A DNA stretch of 18,125 bases. It comes from JAPKZH01 sp964537875. GTDB lineage: Bacteria; Acidobacteriota; Aminicenantia; Aminicenantales; UBA4085. Numbering within the stretch: position 1 is the stretch's first letter; every line of letters starts with the position of its first letter. The stretch covers positions 1 to 18,125 of the forward strand of contig CAZIDN010000068.1 of the NCBI GenBank assembly GCA_964537875.1, read 5' to 3'. Position numbers and translations under genes: made by a program. Positions 12,326-18,125 of the stretch are shown here, piece after piece. The notes beneath the pieces were generated by a model. It did not search any database. It had not been told where the DNA came from and was given only the letters and a program-made list of their open reading frames with translations.

Positions 12326-13705
12326 TTAACGAATTTGCGAAGATTTGTCAAACTTTTTGTCCGGGCGGTCCGGGCCAAGGTCGGCTCCCTGCGGCCTGTA
12401 ATCCTGGATGAACCGGTCGACGAAATAGAGCATGGCCGGCAGGTTCTCCTGAAAAATCGACTGGATATCCGCCTCGGAGTTGAAAAATCCTCCGCCCATC
12501 TCATCGATAGGAGGAAGTTCGATCGTATAGGAAGGAATGGCGCTCGTCCCGAACGTCCAGTCGACCGTATCGCCGTTTGTCAGGTAAAGCGTCTGTCCGG
12601 CCGGCCCGAAGTTATACGATCGTCCGTTCACTTCTTGGATCAAGGCCGCAATCCTGGCCGCGATATCACGGAGAAGAGGTTCTTTGTCCGGGGCCTGGAC
12701 CGTGTAGCCCCAGGGATACATGATCGACTGAGAAAAGCTGTGATAGGTGATCATCCCCTGAAAATATTTTTTCAAGAAGAAGTCCCGGATCGCTTTTGTC
12801 TCCGGTTCCGAAAAAGCCTGGAGCCCACGGTAGATCTCCGAGGCAGGATCCGGGCTTGATCCGTTATTGCTGGTGCCCCATTTGTAGCCGTAATTCCTGT
12901 TGAGGTCAACTCCGTAAGTCCCGTCTTTGTTATCGCGCCGATTTTTTCGCCAGTACCGGTAAACATGAATGGTGTATTCCAGACCGTCGGGATTGACCAA
13001 GGGGACGATCCAGACTTCGCTCCGATCGACCAGACGCTTCGCCTCGGGATCGGTGGCATAGTTTTCGAGAAGATATCTTCCGAAGAGAAACGGCACCTCC
13101 ACGGAAATCCATTCCCGGGCGTGATGGCATCCCAGAAAGAGGACCTCGGCTTCGTCTTCATCAAAAGCGACGTTGGCGCTGATTTTTAAAGCATAGATAT
13201 TTCGTTTTTCCAGGCTGTCCCCGATATCGAAGACCTTGGCCAGGCCGGGGTATTTTTGTTGCAGCGCCAGCAGATCCGTTTCCAACTCCCTGTATGAGTG
13301 ATAGGCTCCGTTGATGCTTCCCCCGGGAGGCGGCGCGGCCGCCTGGGCAAATGGCGGGAATTTGGCCGTTTCTACTGTGAACGGGATCTTGGCTTGTCCC
13401 AGCGTCCGCAGGTCTTCGGGCCGGGCGACGATGAAAATTTTGCCGTCCCAATCCGCGAGCAGGTCCAGGCCCATGTTTTTGAGCTTATTTTCGAAAAAGG
13501 GCGTTTTGGCCACGCTGACGATTTCCGTGCTGCCTGGGCCCTGCGGACCCGGCAGGAGCGCCGCGCTCAAAAGAATAAAGACCGCTAGAAAAATAAAACG
13601 GGGGGGAAAAAAACGGCAAAAAAAATGGGGACAAGTACTTAATTTTCGAATTAGGCACCTGTCCCCATTTTTCTTGCGATTTTTTTTATCGTCGTTTTTC
13701 TGCAC
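12326..13705 (-). CDS. Exported M14 zinc carboxypeptidase
   Basis: The protein has 459 residues from GTG at 13705, which lies 12 nt after the stop of the upstream gene with AAGG before it. The M14 domain starts near residue 135. Zinc ligands are His195 and Glu198 (CHHAREW) and His322 (TYHSFSQ). Asn269-Arg270 (DLNRNYG) bind the substrate carboxylate, and Glu396 (YTIELPP) is the catalytic base. This is closest to the carboxypeptidase T/A branch, acting on peptides outside the cytoplasm. A hydrophobic export segment is at 36-52 (RFIFLAVFILLSAALLPG). Residues 13-29 before it are translated from the palindrome at 13621-13672. No standard start codon exists between palindrome and export segment other than a TTG inside the segment, so translation probably passes through the repeat. 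The segment also carries C7, T7 and T8 runs on the coding strand. Confidence 0.88.
   Translation of the reverse strand: MQKNDDKKNRKKNGDRCLIRKLSTCPHFFCRFFPPRFIFLAVFILLSAALLPGPQGPGSTEIVSVAKTPFFENKLKNMGLDLLADWDGKIFIVARPEDLRTLGQAKIPFTVETAKFPPFAQAAAPPPGGSINGAYHSYRELETDLLALQQKYPGLAKVFDIGDSLEKRNIYALKISANVAFDEDEAEVLFLGCHHAREWISVEVPFLFGRYLLENYATDPEAKRLVDRSEVWIVPLVNPDGLEYTIHVYRYWRKNRRDNKDGTYGVDLNRNYGYKWGTSNNGSSPDPASEIYRGLQAFSEPETKAIRDFFLKKYFQGMITYHSFSQSIMYPWGYTVQAPDKEPLLRDIAARIAALIQEVNGRSYNFGPAGQTLYLTNGDTVDWTFGTSAIPSYTIELPPIDEMGGGFFNSEADIQSIFQENLPAMLYFVDRFIQDYRPQGADLGPDRPDKKFDKSSQIR
13621..13672. repeat. REP-like palindrome of a second type
   Basis: Two 24-nt arms (13621-13644 and 13649-13672) surround the loop TTCG. 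The outer part is AAAAATGGGGACA and its complement. Three positions do not match. Read on the minus strand all three become G-T wobbles, so that strand folds better. The unit differs in sequence from the 66-bp repeats at 3525 and 4743 but shares the GGGG-tipped design. Terminal T-runs also make it terminator-like, although it lies inside a coding frame. Confidence 0.78.
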
Positions 13706-13717
13706 GTTTATTTTGCC

Positions 13718-14962
13718 TTATAATTGAAAAGTCAATGACACCGAGACTTTTCTGGCGGCCAAGTCGTTTCCGGAGCCCGATTCCCAGCCGGCAAGCGCCC
13801 CGAAGTCCAGCCTAAAATTCCGCCAGGCAACGCCGCCTCCAAACGTGATCGAGGCGTAGGAAGAGCGGAGATCTTTCATCGGCTGGGGGTCATAGACGAA
13901 CCCCAGGCGAACCGGAAAATCAAAACGTTGGCCGAAGACATTGAAAGTGGACTGGAATTCCATCCCCCCTCCGGCCTTCAAAACGTCCCTGAAATTTCGT
14001 TCCAGGGTCTCGCCGAAATAGCCGACGGAATAGCGGGACCAGCCGTAATAGGAGAGGTCCAGGGCGGCCTTGAGGTTTGTCAGGATTTTGCAGCTTGCGC
14101 CCAGGCCCAAAACGAGAGGCTGTTTAACCTTGTCTTCGGATGAAGCCTCGATTCGGATATCGGTGTTTCCCGCCGGCGCGGAGTACTCGAGAAAGCTGCT
14201 GTTTTTTGACTGTCGCGGGGACGGGGTCCTAAAGACGGCTGCCAGACGAATGCGGTCTCCGAGATTCACAAGCAGACCGCCATTCAGATAGAACTCCTTC
14301 AAATCCCGAGTCTTTCGGTCGGTGATGGAAATGCCGGTCTGTGTCCACTGCTCGACCATTTCTCTCTCGAGGTCGCCGAGGGAAAAGTTGATCCCCAGCC
14401 CCGCGCTGAGCCAATCATTGAAGCTGTGGGCCGCGGAAAGGTTGAGGTTCCTGAGGACTCCCTCTTGGGTCAGGCTGAGCGAATAGAGGACTGTCCCCCC
14501 ATAAGAATAGTCTGCCAGGGCCGACGGCCGGTTGTAGAGTTCGTTGATGCCGACGGTTACGGCAAACGCCCATTTTCCCAGGTGGAGTGAGACGCCCGAA
14601 TAATCCAAAGCGTACAGGGATAGGGAGAGATTTCCGTCCGACCCAAGGACTCCCGTGTTGACCAGCGAATACTTGAAGAAGGAAGCATAATGGAGAGATC
14701 CGTTGACCGTGGCCGTCCATCGGGGGAGGAGTAGGAGGAGGGCCGGGTTGGACAGCGAGGCGGAACTATCGGAGGCCAAAGTAAAACAGGTCCCGCCGCG
14801 GCCGATCGAGGAGGCTGAGGCCGGGGCAAAAGTGTTCCATGTCCTGAAAGGCGCTTCTTCCTCATACTGGCCCAAGACAAGCTGGGCTCGGGCCTGGGGA
14901 GGCCATGAGATGCAGAAAGGGAAGATCCAGACGATGAGGCAAGCGACGGTCTTCCTGAGCAT
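13718..14962 (-). CDS. FadL/PorV-like outer membrane protein
   Basis: From ATG at 14962 the protein has 414 residues, beginning with a Sec signal (MLRK, hydrophobic core, likely cut near ARAQ at residues 24-27). The mature N-terminus resembles the conserved 'G.GGA...A.D.SA...NPA' segment of FadL, PorV and PorQ-type barrels: SSIGRGGTCFTLASDSSASL followed by SNPALL. The rest alternates polar and aromatic residues in many short strands and ends in VSVSLTFQL. FadL-type proteins move hydrophobic compounds across the outer membrane, while PorV types help protein export; the sequence does not decide between them. The frame opens further upstream, but the promoter at 14976-15004 supports the 14962 start. 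It heads an operon with the M14 peptidase and coiled-coil genes. Confidence 0.78.
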   Translation of the reverse strand: MLRKTVACLIVWIFPFCISWPPQARAQLVLGQYEEEAPFRTWNTFAPASASSIGRGGTCFTLASDSSASLSNPALLLLLPRWTATVNGSLHYASFFKYSLVNTGVLGSDGNLSLSLYALDYSGVSLHLGKWAFAVTVGINELYNRPSALADYSYGGTVLYSLSLTQEGVLRNLNLSAAHSFNDWLSAGLGINFSLGDLEREMVEQWTQTGISITDRKTRDLKEFYLNGGLLVNLGDRIRLAAVFRTPSPRQSKNSSFLEYSAPAGNTDIRIEASSEDKVKQPLVLGLGASCKILTNLKAALDLSYYGWSRYSVGYFGETLERNFRDVLKAGGGMEFQSTFNVFGQRFDFPVRLGFVYDPQPMKDLRSSYASITFGGGVAWRNFRLDFGALAGWESGSGNDLAARKVSVSLTFQL

Positions 14963-14975
14963 GGAATGGTTTTCG

Positions 14976-15004
14976 ATTGTACCCCTCTTCCTCCTGATTT
15001 GCAA
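14976..15004 (-). promoter_or_regulatory. Promoter of the outer membrane protein operon
   Basis: On the minus strand TTGCAA (15004-14999) and TACAAT (14981-14976) are exactly 17 bp apart. The predicted start at about 14969 leaves a leader of only about 7 nt before the ATG at 14962, too short for a ribosome binding site. TTGCAA is its own reverse complement and is also 17 bp from TATTAA (15022-15027) on the plus strand. Confidence 0.5.
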
Positions 15005-15017
15005 ATTGGAAGCCGTT

Positions 15018-16046
15018 ATGCTATTAAGTAAAGTCTTTTTTGGAGACGTCAAAAGATTGGAAAAACAAAGACGAATCAAGATCACCGGCACGGGCTTTTA
15101 TGTGCCCGACCAGATTCTGACCAATGCCGACCTGGAGAAAATGGTCGACACGACGGATGAATGGATCGTGTCGCGGAGCGGGATCCGCGAACGGCATATT
15201 GCCAGCGCCGAGCAGGCGACATCCGATCTTTGCATCGAGGCGGTCAAAAAGACGCTGAGAAACTCCCATCTCGAGGTCAAAGACATCGACCTGATCATCG
15301 TCGCGACCTCGACGCCGGACACCTTATTCCCTTCCACGGCATGCCGGGTCCAACAGGGACTCCAGGCCGATCATGTCCCGGCCTTTGATATTTCGGCGGG
15401 ATGCACGGGATTTCTCTATGGTCTGATCATCTCCGAAAGTCTCATCCTGAGCGGGTGCGTCAAGCGTATCCTCTTGGTCGGTTCAGAGCTCCTGACCAAG
15501 ATCACGAACTGGAAGGACCGCAGCACATGCGTTCTTTTCGGGGACGCCGCTGGAGCCGTTGTTCTAGAGGAAAGCAAAGACGACTCAGGCATGCTTTCTT
15601 CGTATTGGAAAGCGGACGGAAACCTGGGGGATCTATTGATCATGCCGGCCGGCGGTTCAAGGATGCCGGCTTCTGTCCAGACCGTGGCCGAAAGTTTGCA
15701 CACTCTTAAAATGAAAGGCAACGAGGTCTTCAAGCATGCCGTGAAACGGATGGGGGAGGCGGCCGAAGAGGCTCTCAAGAAAGTCGGTCTGAAGAAAGAG
15801 GACGTGGACGTTTTCATCGCCCACCAGGCCAACATCCGCATCATCGACGCGGTGGGTGAGAGGCTGAGTATTCCCAAGGAAAAGGTTTATGTGAATATCG
15901 ACCGTTATGGGAATGTGTCCGTCGCCTCCATACCGATCGCCTTGCACGAGCTGAGGCAGCATAAAAAGCTCAAGCCCGGAACGATTATTCTCATGGATGC
16001 CTTCGGCGCCGGCTTTACCTGGGCGGCCGTCGTCTACCGCTGGTAG
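15018..16046 (+). CDS. fabH: FabH-type beta-ketoacyl-ACP synthase III
   Basis: FabH condenses an acyl-CoA, usually acetyl-CoA, with malonyl-ACP to start fatty-acid synthesis. The 342 residues contain the catalytic triad Cys129 (DISAGCTGF), His269 (IAHQANIR) and Asn299 (DRYGNVSVAS). They also have the typical N-terminal block TNADLEKMVDTTDEWI, SRSGIRERHIA and the C-terminal GAGFTW loop. I chose ATG 15018, with GGAAG 5 nt upstream. TTG at 15057 with GGAG 11 nt upstream would give 329 residues, nearer the family norm, and would be required if the weak plus-strand promoter TTGCAA/TATTAA (14999-15027) is used. No acpP, fabD or plsX is adjacent, so this is a lone copy that could be a housekeeping or a specialised synthase. 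Confidence 0.92.
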   Translation: MLLSKVFFGDVKRLEKQRRIKITGTGFYVPDQILTNADLEKMVDTTDEWIVSRSGIRERHIASAEQATSDLCIEAVKKTLRNSHLEVKDIDLIIVATSTPDTLFPSTACRVQQGLQADHVPAFDISAGCTGFLYGLIISESLILSGCVKRILLVGSELLTKITNWKDRSTCVLFGDAAGAVVLEESKDDSGMLSSYWKADGNLGDLLIMPAGGSRMPASVQTVAESLHTLKMKGNEVFKHAVKRMGEAAEEALKKVGLKKEDVDVFIAHQANIRIIDAVGERLSIPKEKVYVNIDRYGNVSVASIPIALHELRQHKKLKPGTIILMDAFGAGFTWAAVVYRW

Positions 16047-16122
16047 AGATCTCAAAATTGCGGCGTTTCTGCCGGTCGAGGAGAGCGAGACACGAGGCCG
16101 AGCAGCTTCCTTGACTCGCTAA

Positions 16123-16142
16123 GCGCAAGCGCTGCGCGTTTT
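16123..16142 (+). terminator. Possible terminator after fabH
   Basis: GCGCA (16123-16127) pairs with TGCGC (16133-16137) around a 5-nt loop, followed by G and TTTT. It lies in the 104-bp gap between the convergent fabH and porB genes. The stem is short but all G/C except one pair. Confidence 0.38.
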
Positions 16143-16150
16143 AGAGCCGA

Positions 16151-17053
16151 TCAGTCCGAGCTCTCCACCTTGCGCAACAGCCGTGCCCAATTCTTGTCGA
16201 CTTCCTCCTGCATGAACTTGATCTGCTCCTCGGTCAGGTGGCGGAAGCGTCCCTGGAGCTTCAGATAGTCATGGATGGGCTTTTTGTCTTTAACCTTGAT
16301 GCTCAGGGTATATTTTTCTCCATTCTCGATCTCATAAAGCGGAAAAATCGAGTTTTGGACGACCATCCGGGCCAGCCTGATGCTGTCCTCCGGGCGGCTC
16401 TTCCATCCCGTGGGACAGGGGGCATAGATGTGCATGAACCGTGTCCCCTGAATGTCCTTGGCTTTCTTGGCCTTTTTATAGACGTCTTCGGGATAGGCGA
16501 TGGAAGCCGTCGCGATATAAGGAATTCTGTGGGCGGCCATGATGGCGTCGATGTCTTTTTTAGGCCGGTTTTTGAAATGCTTGACCGGAGTCGTCGTCGT
16601 CCAGGCGCCGTAGGGCGTGGCCGAGCTGCGCTGGATCCCGGTGTTCATGTAGGCCTCGTTATCGTAACAGACATAGATGATATCGTCGTTGCGCTCGGCC
16701 GCGCCGGAGAGGGCTTGGATGCCGATGTCGAAGGTGCCTCCGTCGCCTGCCCAGGCCACGACGGTCGTTTCTGTGTCGCCGACCATTTCCAGCCCGGCTT
16801 TAACACCAGATGCCGTCGAGGCGGCCGTCTCGAAGGCGCAGTGATAGACCGGGACATCAAGGCAGGAATGGGGGAACGGACCGTCAATCACGGACCAGCA
16901 GCAGGCTGGGATGCAGAGAACGGTTCTCTGTCCCAATGCCTTCAGGACATAGCGCATGGCCAAGGTGGCTCCGCAGCCCTGGCAGGCCAGGTTGCCGGAG
17001 CCGACGAGTTCTTCTTCGGGGAGGGAGAGTTTCATGGTCCTTGCTTTTTTCAT
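16151..17053 (-). CDS. porB: Pyruvate:ferredoxin oxidoreductase, beta subunit
   Basis: This subunit binds thiamine diphosphate and a proximal [4Fe-4S] cluster, and with PorA it oxidises pyruvate to acetyl-CoA and CO2 while reducing ferredoxin. The 300 residues carry cluster cysteines Cys24 and Cys27 (ACQGCGA), a cysteine at 51-52 (PACCWS) and Cys213 (APCPTGW). The thiamine diphosphate/Mg motif begins GDGGTFDIG (103-111) and ends at DNEAYMNTG (131-139). Its ATG overlaps the porA stop as ATGA (17050-17053), with GGAG 8 nt before it, so the two are translated together. An in-frame ATG 6 codons later is less likely. Related 2-oxoacid enzymes share the fold; the PYGAWTTTTP segment favours the pyruvate type. 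Confidence 0.93.
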   Translation of the reverse strand: MKKARTMKLSLPEEELVGSGNLACQGCGATLAMRYVLKALGQRTVLCIPACCWSVIDGPFPHSCLDVPVYHCAFETAASTASGVKAGLEMVGDTETTVVAWAGDGGTFDIGIQALSGAAERNDDIIYVCYDNEAYMNTGIQRSSATPYGAWTTTTPVKHFKNRPKKDIDAIMAAHRIPYIATASIAYPEDVYKKAKKAKDIQGTRFMHIYAPCPTGWKSRPEDSIRLARMVVQNSIFPLYEIENGEKYTLSIKVKDKKPIHDYLKLQGRFRHLTEEQIKFMQEEVDKNWARLLRKVESSD

Positions 17054-18125
17054 CTCTTGACTCCGATCCAGATGATTTCTTCTTTGGGCTTGTCCTTGGA
17101 GAGAGCGATATCCACGATTTCCTTGAATGTCGACGGCGTGATGTCCCGTCCACCCAGCCCGGCAATAAAGCCGAAAACAGGCGGGCTCTTGTCTTGGCCA
17201 TACAGGGCAGATTTCACTTCCTGGAAAAACATGCCATGATGACCGTAGGAGATATTGCGGTCCACGACGGCGACTTTTTTAGCCTTCCCGACGATCCGCC
17301 GGATGTGCTCAAAGGGGAAGGGCCGGAAGACTTTGACCCTGAGATTGCCCGCTTTGATGCCGCTCTTGCGCATTTCATCGACCGCCCCGCGTGCTGTATA
17401 GCCCGCCGTCCCGGATGTGACAAGGATGATCTCGGCGTCTTCGCACAAATAGTCATCGACCAGCCCGAGATACCGGCCGAACATCTTCTCGTATTCCCGT
17501 CCCGTTTCTTCGATGAGGCCGGGCGCCTTCTCCATGTCTATTTGGAGCTTGTAGCGCAGCTCAAAATAATGTTCGGGCGAAGTCAAGCCCCCGAAGGCGT
17601 GCGGATCATCCGGAGTCAGCCTGACCTGAGGTCTGAACGGCGGCAGATACTCGTCCACTTTTGCCTGGTCGGGAATATCGACGACTTCATAGGTATGGGA
17701 GAGGGCGAAGGCGTCGAGGATGACCATGCTTGGAATGGCCAGTTGTTCGGAGACCTTAAAGGCTTGAATCACGGTGTCCAGGACTTCTTGGTTGGAGGCG
17801 CAGTAGTACTGCATCCAGCCCGTATCCCGTTGCGAGAGGCTGTCGTTCTGGTCCGTCCAGATGCTCCAGCCCGGGCCCATGGAGCGGTTGATATCGCCCA
17901 TGACGACCGGGAGCCTTCCGCCAGACGCCCAGTGCAGCATCTCGTGCATCAGGGCCAGGCCCTGGGAAGAGGTGGCCGTGAAAGTCCGAGCGCCGGCGAC
18001 GGAGGCGCCGATGCAGGCAGCCATGGCCGAATGCTCGGATTCGACCTTGATGAACTTGGCATCGAGGGTTTTGTCGGCGCACATTTCCGAGAGGAGCTCG
18101 ACGACCTGGGTCTGGGGCGTGATCG
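17050..18125 (-). CDS. porA: Pyruvate:ferredoxin oxidoreductase, alpha subunit, 5' end outside the window
   Basis: The frame runs open to the right edge, and 357 residues are visible. The first of these, ITPQTQVVELLSEM, is the conserved pyrimidine-binding start of domain I (usually YPITPQT), so only about 15-25 N-terminal residues are missing. An ATG at 18084 is internal and not the start. FTATSSQGLALMHEMLHWAS and GDINRSMGPGWSIWTDQ are PorA signatures. The C-terminal half, from about SGTAGYTARGAV and VKVFRPFPFEHIR onward, is domain II. The gene ends GVKR and overlaps porB by 4 nt. In four-subunit enzymes the gamma and delta genes usually lie upstream, which would be beyond the edge. Confidence 0.94.
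   Translation of the reverse strand, partial: ITPQTQVVELLSEMCADKTLDAKFIKVESEHSAMAACIGASVAGARTFTATSSQGLALMHEMLHWASGGRLPVVMGDINRSMGPGWSIWTDQNDSLSQRDTGWMQYYCASNQEVLDTVIQAFKVSEQLAIPSMVILDAFALSHTYEVVDIPDQAKVDEYLPPFRPQVRLTPDDPHAFGGLTSPEHYFELRYKLQIDMEKAPGLIEETGREYEKMFGRYLGLVDDYLCEDAEIILVTSGTAGYTARGAVDEMRKSGIKAGNLRVKVFRPFPFEHIRRIVGKAKKVAVVDRNISYGHHGMFFQEVKSALYGQDKSPPVFGFIAGLGGRDITPSTFKEIVDIALSKDKPKEEIIWIGVKR

Noticed and set aside
11711..12859. A plus-strand frame of 382 codons across two genes.
   Set aside because: It runs opposite the coiled-coil gene and the M14 peptidase, both well supported, and its product shows no domain.
13621..13672. The palindrome as a simple terminator between the outer membrane protein and the M14 gene.
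   Set aside because: The peptidase export segment lies downstream with no start codon before it, so the stem-loop must be inside the coding frame unless translation starts in an unusual way. A terminator role cannot be fully excluded.

Overview
The window reads like chromosome from a Gram-negative-type, probably anaerobic bacterium that is not a well-studied lineage. Outer membrane beta-barrel proteins and two lipobox proteins indicate a double envelope. Pyruvate:ferredoxin oxidoreductase (porA-porB), a 2[4Fe-4S] ferredoxin and the hydrogenase-maturation protein HypF indicate ferredoxin-based anaerobic metabolism. Palindromic repeats and many lone conserved genes would fit an Acidobacteria- or Aminicenantes-like organism, but that placement is a guess and nothing in the window proves it.

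Left part (1-2090). A lipoprotein gene runs off the left edge on the minus strand. To its right is a 45-nt 3' half of a tRNA-Arg(CCU) without its 5' half, which looks like the distal attachment site of an integrated element. Two tiny two-helix membrane proteins flank a small beta-barrel protein. That protein's upstream region carries four TT(G/T)ACA hexamers at 10-11 bp spacing.

Sugar module (2087-4808). A Tat-exported Gfo/Idh/MocA oxidoreductase lipoprotein and a GH105 unsaturated glycosyl hydrolase lie on the minus strand. The GH105 gene is tightly bracketed by two copies of a 66-bp REP-like palindrome.

Plus-strand core (5173-8360). This holds a YfgM-like TPR membrane protein, a YfhL-type ferredoxin with a clear promoter, an M50 site-2 protease and a double zinc-ribbon membrane protein.

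Minus-strand queH-hypF (8338-11216). The two genes are translationally coupled by ATGA and preceded by a promoter placed to give a leaderless transcript. hypF overlaps the zinc-ribbon gene tail to tail by 23 bp. Upstream is a 263-bp element with perfect 20-bp terminal inverted repeats and three internal C/G-rich hairpins.

Envelope operon (11567-14962, minus). A FadL/PorV-like outer membrane protein is followed by an exported M14 zinc carboxypeptidase and a membrane-anchored coiled-coil protein. A second type of REP-like palindrome lies in frame inside the peptidase leader. The operon promoter shares a palindromic TTGCAA -35 hexamer with a possible promoter for the divergent fabH.

Right end (16151-18125, minus). 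porA-porB overlap by ATGA, and porA runs off the right edge.

I see no integrase, CRISPR array, rRNA gene or complete transposase. The most unusual content is non-coding: the palindromes, the TIR element, the tRNA remnant and the promoter layouts.
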